Numbered from the stretch's first letter, positions 44,466-54,289 are shown. The stretch: DNA of 64,000 nt from Limibacter armeniacum (GCF_036880985.1 NZ_JBAJNO010000009.1:2516501-2580500), one strand, 5' to 3'. Numbers and translations are program-made. The notes: generated by a model from the sequence alone, not told the origin.

Positions 44466-45035
44466 ATGGCATCTGGCAAGGTATTTATCTTTTCGGCACC
44501 ATCAGGTTCGGGCAAAACTACGATTGTACATCATTTACTCAAGAAAAATCCGCACCTCACTTTTTCGATTTCCGCTACCACACGCCAACCTCGCGGGAAA
44601 GAAGTTCATGGCAAAGACTATTACTTCCTGAAGCCTGAAGAGTTCAAGGCTAAAATTGATGCTGATGCATTTGTTGAATTCGAACAGGTGTATGAAGGTC
44701 TTTACTACGGTACACTCAAGTCTGAGATTGAAAGAATTTGGGCTGAAGGCAAACACGTAGTACTGGATGTAGACGTTCAAGGGGGAGTCAACCTGAAAAA
44801 ATATTTTGGTGACAAGGCGCTTGCTGTATTCATCCAGCCTCCAAGTATTGAAGAACTTGAAAACAGGCTACGTTGCCGTCAGACAGACACAGAAGAAAGT
44901 ATTCAGGAAAGGGTCAGCAAAGCTGCCTCTGAGATGGAATACTCATGTCAGTTTGATACAATCTTGATCAATGATACACTGGAGCATGCTTTTGAAGAAG
45001 CAGAAAGATTGGTTCAGGAAAAAATAGACAACTAG
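44466..45035 (+). CDS. gmk: Guanylate kinase
   Basis: A 189-residue enzyme that phosphorylates GMP to GDP. It starts with KVFIFSAPSGSGKTTIVHHLL (P-loop), followed by SATTRQPRGKEVHGKDYYFL (GMP-binding), FVEFEQVYEGLYYGTL, VLDVDVQGGVNLKKYF and the C-terminal LINDTLEHAFEEAERLV. Start ATG at 44466 is just before the fold. Two frames overlapping its first part in other frames are shadows. Terminator at 45060-45090. Confidence 0.96.
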   Translation: MASGKVFIFSAPSGSGKTTIVHHLLKKNPHLTFSISATTRQPRGKEVHGKDYYFLKPEEFKAKIDADAFVEFEQVYEGLYYGTLKSEIERIWAEGKHVVLDVDVQGGVNLKKYFGDKALAVFIQPPSIEELENRLRCRQTDTEESIQERVSKAASEMEYSCQFDTILINDTLEHAFEEAERLVQEKIDN

Positions 45036-45059
45036 ACCAAAAATATTGCAACAGCTTAT

Positions 45060-45090
45060 ATCCCCATTACAGCAAGACTGTGATGGGGAT
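45060..45090 (+). terminator. Terminator after gmk
   Basis: ATCCCCATTACAG pairs with CTGTGATGGGGAT (one T-G pair), then a T-rich stretch. Confidence 0.7.
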
Positions 45091-45143
45091 TGTTGTTTTC
45101 AGTGAAAAATACTATTTCCTTTCTAATCCTATTGATCTTCGTA

Positions 45144-45151
45144 TAACTTTG
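45144..45151 (+). promoter_or_regulatory. Putative -7 box of nadD
   Basis: TAACTTTG fits TAnnTTTG, 38 bases before the nadD ATG. Confidence 0.5.
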
Positions 45152-45188
45152 TAATGAACAGAATGCTTTTATCTAAGAAATTACATTC

Positions 45189-45764
45189 ATGAGAATTGGT
45201 TTATTTTTCGGCTCATTCAATCCCATCCATGTAGGGCATCTCATTATTGCCAATACCATTGCAGAAAGTGGAGAAGTTGACGAAGTGTGGTTTGTGGTAT
45301 CACCACAAAACCCTTTCAAGAAAAAGAAAACATTGCTGCATGAGTTTGACCGCTACGATATGGTTCAGCAGGCTATCGTTGAAAATCCCAAACTCCGTGT
45401 AACTGATGTTGAATTCAAGATGCCAAAACCGAGCTACACTATCGACACGCTAGCCTACCTGTCAGATAAGTATCCTAAACACAAGTTCAAGGTAATTGTA
45501 GGAGAAGATAACCTCCAGCATTTCCATAAATGGAAGAATCAAGAACAGATCTTGGAATATTACGGCCTGATTGTTTACCCTCGTCCTAATACTGTCAAAT
45601 CTCCATTGCTTGACCACCCTAATGTGAAAGTTATTAAAGCCCCTTTGGTTGATATTTCAGCTACATTTATACGTGACGCAATCCGTGATGGCAAGACAAT
45701 CCGTTACCTTGTACACGAGGCTGTGCTGGAACTGATCAAACGCAAGAAGTTTTACCTTGACTAA
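45189..45764 (+). CDS. nadD: Nicotinate-nucleotide adenylyltransferase NadD
   Basis: A 191-residue NAD-biosynthesis enzyme adding AMP to nicotinate mononucleotide. The HxGH-type motif is GSFNPIHVGHL. EVWFVVSPQNPFKKK, YTIDTLAYLSDKYP and the ISATFIRDAIRDGKTIRYLV C-terminal (ISSTxIR type) are classical. Start ATG 45189. It ends 20 bases before the LolD-like gene, so the two may be cotranscribed. Confidence 0.96.
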   Translation: MRIGLFFGSFNPIHVGHLIIANTIAESGEVDEVWFVVSPQNPFKKKKTLLHEFDRYDMVQQAIVENPKLRVTDVEFKMPKPSYTIDTLAYLSDKYPKHKFKVIVGEDNLQHFHKWKNQEQILEYYGLIVYPRPNTVKSPLLDHPNVKVIKAPLVDISATFIRDAIRDGKTIRYLVHEAVLELIKRKKFYLD

Positions 45765-45784
45765 AAAATTCTGACAAACAAGCT

Positions 45785-46465
45785 ATGAATGCGATAGAAA
45801 CCAAAGCTGTCACCAAGGCTTTCAACCTTGGAAAGCCAAATGAAGTACGCCCTGTCAATGAGGTTAGTATCAGTGTTAAAACTGGAGAGTGCGTACTACT
45901 GAAAGGTCCTTCTGGCTCAGGGAAAACCACACTGCTCACGCTGCTCAGTTGTCTTTCCAAGCCTACATCGGGAGAGTATTTATGTCTAGGGAAACCTGTA
46001 TCCCATTGGTCAGAAAAGTTTTTGACACGCTTTAGAAAAGACCATATTGGAATTGTATTTCAGCATTTCAACCTGATAAAGGGCTTTACAACATCCCAAA
46101 ATATCGGGTTACCACTATTTCCCTTGGGGTATACTCAACAGGAGATAGACGCCAAAGCAAAAGAAGCTGCTGCTAAAGTCAATATTGATCACCGCCTAAA
46201 CTTCAAGGTAGATACCCTTTCAGGAGGTGAGCTACAGCGTGTGGCTATTGCACGTGCATTGGTCAGTAATCCTGAGTTGCTTTTTGCTGATGAACCAACT
46301 GCTCATTTAGACAGCCACAACTCTGAAGGAGTTCTTGAAATTTTTGCAGATCTGAAAAGTAAAGGAAAAACCATTTTGATGACCACACACGATCCAATAG
46401 TGGAACAGCACCCTATGATTGACAGAGTAATTGAAATGCGAGATGGAATTGTTGTAAAACACTGA
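45785..46465 (+). CDS. ABC transporter ATP-binding protein (LolD/MacB-like)
   Basis: A 226-residue cytoplasmic ATPase: Walker A GPSGSGKTTL, Q-loop IGIVFQHFNLIKGFTT, signature LSGGELQRVAIARAL, Walker B LLFADEPTAHLD and the H-loop MTTHDPIVE. It belongs to the small ATPases that pair with FtsX-like permeases in lipoprotein release or antimicrobial efflux. No permease gene follows here; the next gene is a DUF3078 protein after 123 bases and a separate promoter box. The partner must be encoded elsewhere. Confidence 0.92.
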   Translation: MNAIETKAVTKAFNLGKPNEVRPVNEVSISVKTGECVLLKGPSGSGKTTLLTLLSCLSKPTSGEYLCLGKPVSHWSEKFLTRFRKDHIGIVFQHFNLIKGFTTSQNIGLPLFPLGYTQQEIDAKAKEAAAKVNIDHRLNFKVDTLSGGELQRVAIARALVSNPELLFADEPTAHLDSHNSEGVLEIFADLKSKGKTILMTTHDPIVEQHPMIDRVIEMRDGIVVKH

Positions 46466-46529
46466 TAGATAAGCTAAAAACACTATTCTAACATTAGTTA
46501 ACACTTATGGGGGAGACATGAAAATATGT

Positions 46530-46537
46530 TACTTTTG
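46530..46537 (+). promoter_or_regulatory. Putative -7 box of the DUF3078 gene
   Basis: TACTTTTG fits TAnnTTTG, 52 bases before the ATG at 46589. Confidence 0.5.
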
Positions 46538-46588
46538 TAAGATGAAATAGTACATTATTTTAAATACCTTAGCTCTATCCGCTTATCT

Positions 46589-47509
46589 ATGAAAAAGTAT
46601 TTACACTTAATGCAGTATCTAGCTGCATTAGCTGTCTTTTTGATTTTTACTACCAGCCAAGCTAGTGCACAAAAATATTCACAGGACTCTGTGTGGAAGT
46701 ACCAAGGTACTTTTGGTATCAACCTCTCCAATGTAGGATTATACCAATGGGCAGGTGGTGGTTCCAGTTCCATATCTGCAGGTGCATTGGTTGATGTCCA
46801 AACAGTTCGTGAAGGACAAAAAACTGTTTGGACAAATAAGCTTCGTATGGCTTACGGTATCATCAAGCAGCAGAATACTGAATATGAAATCCGGAAAACC
46901 GATGATGAATTTTTGTTCTCGACCGACTATGGTTATAAGTTCAATAAAAAGTGGCAGGTAAAAGCAGGAATGAGCCTTGCTACACAGTTCAATATCGGTT
47001 ATGAATATAAGGCGGCTGACGGTGATAATAACCCTGAGTCTCGTAACATTATTTCCAACTTTATGTCTCCAGGTTACTTGGGGGTAAACCTGACAGGACT
47101 CTATAAGCCAAGTGAGCATATTAACTTCTCTGTTTCACCACTCTCTAACAGGATTACGTTTGTAATGGACGATACGCTTTCAGCAAGAGGAGCATTTGGT
47201 GTAGATCCGGGTGAGCATGTACGTTATCAGGTGGGTTTTACGTTCAACAACAATATTGATGTACCGCTTTTCAAGAATACCAAGTTCCAGTCTAACTTTA
47301 CACTCTTTTCACCATATGATAATATGGATAAATGGGTTGCTAACTGGGGTACATTACTTGTCATGAAAGTAAATAAGTTTATCACAACCAATTTTGGCAC
47401 TCAGCTAATCTATGACCCTGATGTAGATGTACCTAGGTCTGATGGAACTACAGGAGAGGGGATACAGTTTAAAAACGTCCTAAATGTTGGCTTCACTTAT
47501 TCTATCTAG
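46589..47509 (+). CDS. DUF3078 outer-membrane protein
   Basis: A 306-residue protein with a signal peptide ending SQASAQ (residues 23-28). It shows the DUF3078 pattern: GTFGINLSNVGLYQWAGGGSSSISAGALVD, then WTNKLRMAYGIIKQ, DDEFLFSTDYGYKFNKKWQVKAGM, FMSPGYLGVNLTGLYKP and a final FTYSI strand. This suits a beta-barrel exclusive to Bacteroidota. Function not established. It ends at a shared terminator with convergent purM. Confidence 0.9.
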   Translation: MKKYLHLMQYLAALAVFLIFTTSQASAQKYSQDSVWKYQGTFGINLSNVGLYQWAGGGSSSISAGALVDVQTVREGQKTVWTNKLRMAYGIIKQQNTEYEIRKTDDEFLFSTDYGYKFNKKWQVKAGMSLATQFNIGYEYKAADGDNNPESRNIISNFMSPGYLGVNLTGLYKPSEHINFSVSPLSNRITFVMDDTLSARGAFGVDPGEHVRYQVGFTFNNNIDVPLFKNTKFQSNFTLFSPYDNMDKWVANWGTLLVMKVNKFITTNFGTQLIYDPDVDVPRSDGTTGEGIQFKNVLNVGFTYSI

Positions 47510-47533
47510 TAAGCCTCAGCGATTAGATAAAAG

Positions 47534-47567
47534 AAATGGGATGGAAAACTGATTTTCCATCCCATTT
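47534..47567. terminator. Bidirectional terminator between the DUF3078 gene and purM
   Basis: AAATGGGATGGAAAA, loop CTGA, TTTTCCATCCCATTT, with T runs on both strands. Confidence 0.9.
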
Positions 47568-47591
47568 TTTATATAAAGTAACAACTGAAGT

Positions 47592-48755
47592 TTAGTAAAT
47601 AAACTCGCCATGCTGGCTCTTCAGTGTCAGTTTCTTACCTTCATGTGCTTCTACTCTTCCGACAATCTTCGCTTCTACACCAAATGATGTTGAGATATCA
47701 ATAATGTCTTGCGCATACTGCTCAGGCAAGTAGATCTCCATACGGTGTCCCATATTGAATACCTTGTACATTTCTTTCCAATCAGTACCACTTTCCTTAT
47801 GGATCATGTCAAACAGTGGAGGCGTGTCAAACATGTTGTCTTTGATTACATGTACATTATCTACAAAGTGCAATACTTTTGTCTGAGCACCACCACTACA
47901 ATGTACCATACCGTTAATCACCTTGCGGTACTTGTTCAGTACTTCAATGATGATTGGCGCATATGTACGAGTAGGGGACAATACCAGCTTACCAGCATCC
48001 AAAGTAACATTGGCTACTGCATCAAGTAACTTCTTATTACCTGAGTATACCAAATCTTCAGGAACTGAAGGGTCAAAGCTTTCAGGGTATTTCTCTGCCA
48101 AATACTTGGCAAATACGTCATGGCGAGCTGAAGTCAAACCGTTTGAGCCCATACCACCATTGTACTCTGTTTCGTACTTAGCCTGTCCGAAAGATGAAAG
48201 ACCTACAATCACATCACCTGCCTTAATACGGTCATTGCTAATCACGTCTTCACGCTTCATACGAGTAGTAACTGTACTGTCCACAATCAGTGTACGTACC
48301 AAGTCACCTACATCAGCAGTTTCACCACCTGTGCTGACAATGTTCAGACCATTGTCTCTCAGCATCTGAAGAACTTCCTCAGTTCCGTTGATCAATGCTG
48401 AAATCACCTCACCTGGAATCAAGTTCTTGTTTCTACCAATCGTAGAAGACAACAAAGTGTTACCAGTTGCACCTACACACAGCAGGTCATCAGTATTCAT
48501 GACAATTGCATCCTGTGCAATGCCTCTCCATACAGACATATCACCTGTTTCTCTCCAGTACAGATAAGCCAGTGAAGACTTTGTGCCCGCTCCATCAGCG
48601 TGCATGATGTTGCAGTACGCATCGTCTCCGCCCAGAAAGTCAGGAACAATCTTACAGAATGCCTTTGGGAAAAGTCCTTTGTCTAGATCCTTGATGGCAT
48701 TGTGGATATCTTCTTTGGAGGCTGAAACACCCCGCTGTGCATATCTTTCTTGCAT
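47592..48755 (-). CDS. purM: Phosphoribosylformylglycinamidine cyclo-ligase (AIR synthetase)
   Basis: A 387-residue purine-biosynthesis enzyme that closes the imidazole ring of AIR. Landmarks: HADGAGTKSSLAYLY, AIVMNTDDLLCVGATG, STGGETADVGDLVRTL, GDVIVGLSSFGQAKYE, MGHRMEIYLPE. The length is above the usual 345 residues because the form is that of Bacteroidota. A TAGATTTG box sits 64 bases upstream; the esterase gene ends beyond it, so purM has its own promoter. Confidence 0.94.
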   Translation of the reverse strand: MQERYAQRGVSASKEDIHNAIKDLDKGLFPKAFCKIVPDFLGGDDAYCNIMHADGAGTKSSLAYLYWRETGDMSVWRGIAQDAIVMNTDDLLCVGATGNTLLSSTIGRNKNLIPGEVISALINGTEEVLQMLRDNGLNIVSTGGETADVGDLVRTLIVDSTVTTRMKREDVISNDRIKAGDVIVGLSSFGQAKYETEYNGGMGSNGLTSARHDVFAKYLAEKYPESFDPSVPEDLVYSGNKKLLDAVANVTLDAGKLVLSPTRTYAPIIIEVLNKYRKVINGMVHCSGGAQTKVLHFVDNVHVIKDNMFDTPPLFDMIHKESGTDWKEMYKVFNMGHRMEIYLPEQYAQDIIDISTSFGVEAKIVGRVEAHEGKKLTLKSQHGEFIY

Positions 48756-48818
48756 GACGCTATGCTTATTTTTTTAAGAATTGAAGGAATTTAGGATAAA
48801 TCAAAGCCTTATTTGCCG

Positions 48819-48826
48819 CAAATCTA
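48819..48826 (-). promoter_or_regulatory. Putative -7 box of purM
   Basis: On the minus strand TAGATTTG fits TAnnTTTG. It separates purM from the carbohydrate gene cluster upstream. Confidence 0.5.
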
Positions 48827-48876
48827 GGACTTTCCACTTAATAATACAGGAAAATTTACCCTAAACTCCTTTTCTG

Positions 48877-49845
48877 TTACTCACAGAAATCATAAGTACC
48901 GTAGGCGGCACAACGGTCCTCTATTTTATTTTTTACAATAATATGCTGCTGAATAGTTCTTTTTTGTATCACAGTTTCATACAAATAGTCTATCATGTCA
49001 GGAATATTCTCTGATAAAGGCTCACAACACAAACCATGATGCCCACCACAGTCGGTATAAAGAAAATAGCTTTCTCCAACTGATTGTAGCTTCATCGCAA
49101 TAGAATACCCTCCATGCAACACCATGTAACCCGGCTTGTCAATTTCGCAGTAATGATGCGGAGCATCTGCATATGGAACAAGGTTGTCACACGTTCCGTG
49201 GAATAGCATTGTGGGAATCGCATTCTCTTTTGTAATCCAATCAAGGCTCAGGATTGCCCCAGCCAGACTCACTGCTCCTGCATAACGGAAATCATCAGGC
49301 AAAATCTGCTCCCCAATGTTCATATAATCACTTGGCCAATAAGCCGCATGAAGAATACACTCTGCTCCGGCACTACTACCTGCCAGAATAATTTGAGAAG
49401 CATCAAAACCTACTTCCGATGATTTATCAAGCAGATAAGCCGTTGCTTTACGCAAGTCATGTACCGTATGCTTGAAAATCTCCACCTTCTCATGACGAGA
49501 CATCTCGCAACCTACGCCACCCTTTATATCTTTTGCCCTTAACTCATAAGAAATAGATACTCCTACGTAACCAAGACGAGCAAAGGTCTCCAGAAAGTTA
49601 ATATAACGTGGCTCATCACGAACCCCTCCTGAAAAGCCGCCTCCATGTACCATTATAATCATGGGACGGTTTTTTACGGTATCCCCTTCAGGCTGGTAAA
49701 TATCCAAGGCATAGTCCTGCCCATTTTTTTGCATATACACCTCAGTCGTCCTGTTGACCTTCTCAAAAAGCTCATCCTGATAGCGCACCTGAGAAAATGC
49801 TATCAAAGGCATCCAAACCAATACAAAAAGTAAGTATTTCTTCAT
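48877..49845 (-). CDS. Exported alpha/beta-hydrolase, carbohydrate-esterase-like
   Basis: A 322-residue protein with a signal peptide ending IAFSQ (about 18). The alpha/beta-hydrolase core has MVHGGGFSGG (oxyanion HGGG), catalytic Ser158 in LAGSSAGAE, Asp in FHGTCDNLVPYAD and His in DCGGHHGL. The order fits acyl or feruloyl esterases and lipases. It is downstream of the sulfatase gene by 77 bases, across a hairpin, at the end of a minus-strand glycan cluster, so removal of ester groups from a polysaccharide is a reasonable guess. Cys-rich C-terminus (CCEP, CAAYGTYDFCE) is unusual. Confidence 0.8.
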   Translation of the reverse strand: MKKYLLFVLVWMPLIAFSQVRYQDELFEKVNRTTEVYMQKNGQDYALDIYQPEGDTVKNRPMIIMVHGGGFSGGVRDEPRYINFLETFARLGYVGVSISYELRAKDIKGGVGCEMSRHEKVEIFKHTVHDLRKATAYLLDKSSEVGFDASQIILAGSSAGAECILHAAYWPSDYMNIGEQILPDDFRYAGAVSLAGAILSLDWITKENAIPTMLFHGTCDNLVPYADAPHHYCEIDKPGYMVLHGGYSIAMKLQSVGESYFLYTDCGGHHGLCCEPLSENIPDMIDYLYETVIQKRTIQQHIIVKNKIEDRCAAYGTYDFCE

Positions 49846-49867
49846 CTTGACTCCGTTTTAAAAAATA

Positions 49868-49905
49868 ACAAAAGGCATCCCGTCTTATATCTGACGAAAT
49901 GCCTT
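49868..49905 (-). terminator. Terminator after the sulfatase gene
   Basis: On the minus strand AAGGCATTTCGTC pairs with GACGGGATGCCTT using two G-U pairs, followed by T-rich sequence. Confidence 0.75.
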
Positions 49906-49922
49906 AAGGTAACTCCTGTTTC

Positions 49923-51563
49923 TTATCTCTCCAATGTAAACCCTTTGTATTTAGGGTCACGTGGCATATTGATCAGTGGCAATTTGGTATCCTTGAACTC
50001 CTCGTATGGAGGTTCATCATACTGTTTCATTTGCTGTTCCAGCTTTGCCATCATATCTTTTTTCACATCTGCATATGCTACCTCATCAATGACATTGTTC
50101 ATCTCGTGTGGGTCTTTCTCCAAGTCATAAAGCTCCCACTCATCAATGTCATTGTAGAAATGGATCAGTTTATAGCGATCTGTACGGATTCCATATTGAC
50201 GTTTGGCAGAATGGAAGCCTGGATATTCATAGTAATGATAATAAACTGCATCTCTCCAGTCTTTTGGTGCGCTATCTCTACTCATTACTGGTTTCATGGA
50301 TTTGCCCTGCATTTCTTCCGGTATATTTAAGCCTGCATAATCCAAGAAAGTGGGCGCAAAATCAAGGTTCATCACCATTGCATCACTGTGCGTTCCCGCC
50401 TTGATACCATTCGGGTAACGAATCAGCAGGGGAATACGGAGTGTTTCCTCATACATAAATCGCTTATCAAAGAGTCCATGCTCACCCAAAAAGAACCCCT
50501 GATCGGAAGTGAAAACTACAATGGTATTCTCAGCAAGCCCTGCCTTATCCAAATAATCCAGTACCCTTCCGACACTTTCATCCACTGACTCACAAGTAGC
50601 CAAATACTCTTCCATATAGCGCTGGTATTTCCACAGGGCAAACTTCGTTGGGTCTTGCTCGATATTTTCGTCAAAGAATGACTGGTTTTTCTTGCGATAA
50701 ACCTCATTCCACTTGGCTTTCTGCTCAGGTGTAAGGCGATCAAAATCATCCGTCCACGGATTGAAGCGCAGCTCATCTGTATCAGCTGTTTTAGTCAGCT
50801 TCAAGTCGTGACCTTCATACATATCTTTCCAGACTGTCATTTCCTGTTCTTGTAATGCCTTTCTGCCATCCCAACGATCCAGATAGTTTTCAGGAACAGG
50901 GAATTTTACACTGTCATACTTATTGAGGTGGCGCATTGCTGCCATCCAGTTACGGTGTGGTGCCTTGTGGTGCATCAGCAGACAGAACGGCTTATTTTTG
51001 TCACGCTGCTTATCCATCCACGCAATCGTCTTGTCCGTGATGATATCAGTAGAATAACCTTCCTCTCTGTGGGTACCATCCTTTGTAATGAAGTCTGGAT
51101 TGTAATACTTTCCTTGGTCTGGCAATATTTCCCAGTGGTCAAATCCTTGTGGTGTACTTTTCAGGTGCCATTTCCCGATAACAGCCGTTTCGTAGCCTGC
51201 ACTATCCAAGGCATTGATAAAAGTAGGTTGGCTTGCATCAAACTTATCAGCATTATGGCGGAAGCCATTTTTATGGCTGTACTTACCTGTCAGCAATACT
51301 GCTCGGCTTGGCCCACAAAGTGCATTGGTACAGAACGCCCTGTCAAACTGTATCCCCTCATTAGCCAATCTATCAATATTCGGAGTTTCGACCACTTCCG
51401 AAAGCGGATGCTCATAGGCACTGATTGCTTGTGTCGTATGATCATCACACATGATGTAAAGAATATTCGGAGGAGTTTGTGCCACTTCACTAGTTTGCTC
51501 TTCTTTCTTACAAGAAGTCAGCGCTAGCAACAGCAACATCACCGGAAATAAATATCGTCTCAT
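49923..51563 (-). CDS. Type-I sulfatase lipoprotein
   Basis: A 546-residue sulfatase that hydrolyses a sulfate ester. The lipobox ends LALTSC (Cys18). The formylglycine motif is CGPSRAVLLTGKY, Cys83 being the residue converted by an anaerobic or aerobic maturase. Metal and substrate ligands: NILYIMCDDH (two Asp), KWHLK, HKAPHRNW, VVFTSDQGFFLGEHGLFDKR. Its place in a glycan cluster suggests a carbohydrate sulfate, such as in marine algal polysaccharides. The maturase is not in the window. Starts 26 bases after the GH31 stop. Confidence 0.92.
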   Translation of the reverse strand: MRRYLFPVMLLLLALTSCKKEEQTSEVAQTPPNILYIMCDDHTTQAISAYEHPLSEVVETPNIDRLANEGIQFDRAFCTNALCGPSRAVLLTGKYSHKNGFRHNADKFDASQPTFINALDSAGYETAVIGKWHLKSTPQGFDHWEILPDQGKYYNPDFITKDGTHREEGYSTDIITDKTIAWMDKQRDKNKPFCLLMHHKAPHRNWMAAMRHLNKYDSVKFPVPENYLDRWDGRKALQEQEMTVWKDMYEGHDLKLTKTADTDELRFNPWTDDFDRLTPEQKAKWNEVYRKKNQSFFDENIEQDPTKFALWKYQRYMEEYLATCESVDESVGRVLDYLDKAGLAENTIVVFTSDQGFFLGEHGLFDKRFMYEETLRIPLLIRYPNGIKAGTHSDAMVMNLDFAPTFLDYAGLNIPEEMQGKSMKPVMSRDSAPKDWRDAVYYHYYEYPGFHSAKRQYGIRTDRYKLIHFYNDIDEWELYDLEKDPHEMNNVIDEVAYADVKKDMMAKLEQQMKQYDEPPYEEFKDTKLPLINMPRDPKYKGFTLER

Positions 51564-51589
51564 TTTATTAATAGTATTGTCAATTGATT

Positions 51590-54259
51590 TTACCGTATAT
51601 CTTTTTGAAGTGTCTGTTCTTCTTTTTCAGTTATGACAGCATCAAACTGTAAGTAGTTCACTAACTCAATAGCTTTTTCCTCACTGATTTGAGGCATTGT
51701 AGTAAGCCATTGCTGTAACTGAGGTAATCCATTATCCATCTCCTTCAAAAGGCTTATCGCTTTTTCAGGATTGTACTCCATATAGGTCGGGGTACTAATC
51801 AGATTCAAGATTGGGTTAGGAATGGTTGCTCCCCAATCATTTTTAGCTGACGCTAACCTTAACTGCTCACCCAATTGTTCAAGTCTTCTGAATAAACCTG
51901 CCTTGCCATTAACCCATTCCTGTTGCTCAAGCATTCCAGTTTGGTATTCCACTTCAATTATTACCTTTTCATCCAATGAGAAATTACCCGTATGGATCAC
52001 CTGTGTCAGCCTCATAGCATTATATGGAAAAGCATCATCAGATAAGCTTTGTCCGTTGACCAATACTTTTTCGACTGGCAAACTATTCAACAGGTTCAAA
52101 GTGTAAGCACGCTTTTCCGGTTTATCCTGATAGACTCCTTCTGTCGGGAAAATAGTCAGCCTGATACCCGAAGCAGTCTTTTCAGATTTCACCCTTGTCC
52201 AAGCAAATGCTGACTTCTTATACCCCTGTCCATCACCATTGTCTTCATAAAAGCGGATATCATCCGTTCCGCCCGGCACCAAGGAGAAAACTATCTCATT
52301 AGGCTGATCCTGCAAGTTGCTTACTTTGGGGTACATCGGAATAATGCTGCCTACCTTGACATAAAGAGGTATTTCTTCAAAAGAAAAGCGTCTGCGGATT
52401 TCCTGACCACCTTCCAGTAAGGCCCCTGTTGACCACTCATACCATTGTCCTTCTGGAAGCCAAACAGTTTGGGTCGCTAATCTGGTTTGCTTATCTGCTG
52501 CACTGACTATTGGCGCAACCAACAGCTTATCACCCAGCATATATTGCTGATCTGATGAATATGCTTTTTCACTATCGGGATAATCATAGTACATCGGGCG
52601 GCAAATAGAGATGCCTGTATCATAAGCCAGACGGGCTGCTGTATAGAGATAAGGAACCAATGCATAGCGGAACTGAACCGCATCCCGCATCATCGGGAAA
52701 TACTCAGGGTATTTCCAAAAACGTCGCTCTGCTACATCACTTTTGGAAGCATGCGTTCTGAAAATCGGGCTAAGCGTTCCAAACTGGATCCAGCGCAGAT
52801 ACAGTTCACCATCTTTTGCCAGTTCCTTATCCTTATCAATATGGCCACCGATATCATGACTCCAGTAACCGTAACCCACATTGGATGCCGTTGCAGTAAA
52901 GTAGGGCTGAAAAGCCAATGACTCCCATGAGATCACCGCATCACCGGAAAACCCAACCTGATAGCGGTGGTTACCCAAGCCACCCCAACGGTGGAACAAC
53001 AGCGGTCTCTTTTCAGGATATTGCTTTTCCATGTCCGTGAAAAATACATAGTTCAACCAGAAGGTATTGCTTAATCCCTTCATGTGTTTGCTTTCCTGCC
53101 ACTGCTGCCAGTCAATCCACCAGAAGTCATTACCCAGCTTTTCCTTAGGGCGCAGCATATATTCAAAATAGGCTTTTGCCCATCTCTTGTCTGATAACTG
53201 GTATTCGATCCAACCTTCTTTTGTTGTGTCTCCATCAAGTGCCTCTACCATCGGTTGATAATTGTCTTCCATCGGCGCAATACCGTCAGCAGGGTGAAGG
53301 TTCAGCGCTGTCTTCAGCTTTTCGGATGCTGTCCAATTCAGGAATTTATCAGGTTGAGGAAAAAGGTTTTTGTTCCATGTATAACCTGTCCAACCCAACA
53401 TTCCATTGAAAGGGGTCTTTTCGGGATTATTGGAAGTAAGTCCGTAGGTTTCATGCCAATCCATATCCATGATCATGACATCTACAGGAATATCATAACT
53501 ACGCAATGTGCTGACCAACTCTTTCATCTCCCGATCAGCGTATATCCAGTAGCGGGACCACCAGTACCCAAATGCGTATCGAGGAGGCAATGGAATTTTC
53601 CCTGCCACTTTGGTAAAGTCTGCCAGGGCATCCTTGTAAGCATGACCATATCCAAAGAAATACCAGTCCTGATTGTTACCGGTATTCCGTTCTGTCACCC
53701 AATCCCAATCCTGATTTCCATCAAAAAGTAACCGATCAGAATCATCAACTAGACTCCAGCCATCTTTGGAGATAAGTCCTTGCTCCAGTTCCAGTTTCTT
53801 GCCATCCCAATAGCGGGTTGTGCCTTCAAAACCATCCACTGTTCGGGTAGTACCTTTCAGGTTTGCAGTATCCACCATATCAGGATACCAAACCTGCTTT
53901 TTGTCATTTAGCAGAAAAGTAATTTGAAGGTTTTTCTTTTCGAAAGGACCGGAGTCTCGCAAATAGCGCAATGTCAGTGAATCAGTTTTCACCTCAAGCC
54001 ATTTGCCAGATTTCTTGGTTTTGAAGGGGGGAACAGGAAGGTTTCTGTTGATAAATGCCAAAGAAGCCTTATCCTCAAAATGTGTGTTTTCTGAATATTC
54101 CATCCGGATCAGCCTTGCCGTCAGGACGGTAAACCGGACGTTGCCATCTGTAATTACTGCTTCAGGGTTTGCAGTTGGGTTGTTGACAGCCTGACCAAAT
54201 GTGTTCAACACAATAAGGAACAGACAAAACATTAACCCAAAGAGTATTTTCTTGTACAT
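51590..54259 (-). CDS. GH31 family glycosidase (alpha-glucosidase/xylosidase type)
   Basis: An 889-residue exported enzyme from ATG 54259 (TTG-initiated upstream extension dropped). Signal peptide ends near residue 23 (NTFGQ). N-terminal beta domain, then the (beta/alpha)8 catalytic domain with YAFGYWWSRYW, IMDMDWH, nucleophile Asp383 in FWWIDWQQW and acid Asp440 in GFSGDAVISWESL, then VGYGYWSHDIGGH. The C-terminal beta domains are followed by a 90-residue helical extra (LLKEMDNGLPQLQQWLT). Substrate is an alpha-linked sugar. It is encoded between GH3 and the sulfatase on one strand. Confidence 0.93.
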   Translation of the reverse strand: MYKKILFGLMFCLFLIVLNTFGQAVNNPTANPEAVITDGNVRFTVLTARLIRMEYSENTHFEDKASLAFINRNLPVPPFKTKKSGKWLEVKTDSLTLRYLRDSGPFEKKNLQITFLLNDKKQVWYPDMVDTANLKGTTRTVDGFEGTTRYWDGKKLELEQGLISKDGWSLVDDSDRLLFDGNQDWDWVTERNTGNNQDWYFFGYGHAYKDALADFTKVAGKIPLPPRYAFGYWWSRYWIYADREMKELVSTLRSYDIPVDVMIMDMDWHETYGLTSNNPEKTPFNGMLGWTGYTWNKNLFPQPDKFLNWTASEKLKTALNLHPADGIAPMEDNYQPMVEALDGDTTKEGWIEYQLSDKRWAKAYFEYMLRPKEKLGNDFWWIDWQQWQESKHMKGLSNTFWLNYVFFTDMEKQYPEKRPLLFHRWGGLGNHRYQVGFSGDAVISWESLAFQPYFTATASNVGYGYWSHDIGGHIDKDKELAKDGELYLRWIQFGTLSPIFRTHASKSDVAERRFWKYPEYFPMMRDAVQFRYALVPYLYTAARLAYDTGISICRPMYYDYPDSEKAYSSDQQYMLGDKLLVAPIVSAADKQTRLATQTVWLPEGQWYEWSTGALLEGGQEIRRRFSFEEIPLYVKVGSIIPMYPKVSNLQDQPNEIVFSLVPGGTDDIRFYEDNGDGQGYKKSAFAWTRVKSEKTASGIRLTIFPTEGVYQDKPEKRAYTLNLLNSLPVEKVLVNGQSLSDDAFPYNAMRLTQVIHTGNFSLDEKVIIEVEYQTGMLEQQEWVNGKAGLFRRLEQLGEQLRLASAKNDWGATIPNPILNLISTPTYMEYNPEKAISLLKEMDNGLPQLQQWLTTMPQISEEKAIELVNYLQFDAVITEKEEQTLQKDIR

Positions 54260-54289
54260 GTTACAGATTGGTTTGATAGAAGTGGGTGG

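Noticed and set aside
44344-44638. Two frames overlapping the start of gmk
   Set aside because: They overlap most of the conserved P-loop region of guanylate kinase in other frames and have no family similarity.
50928-51527. 199-residue plus-strand frame opposite the sulfatase gene
   Set aside because: It lies wholly antisense to a confidently identified sulfatase, has no domain, and no promoter or RBS of its own; it is a shadow.
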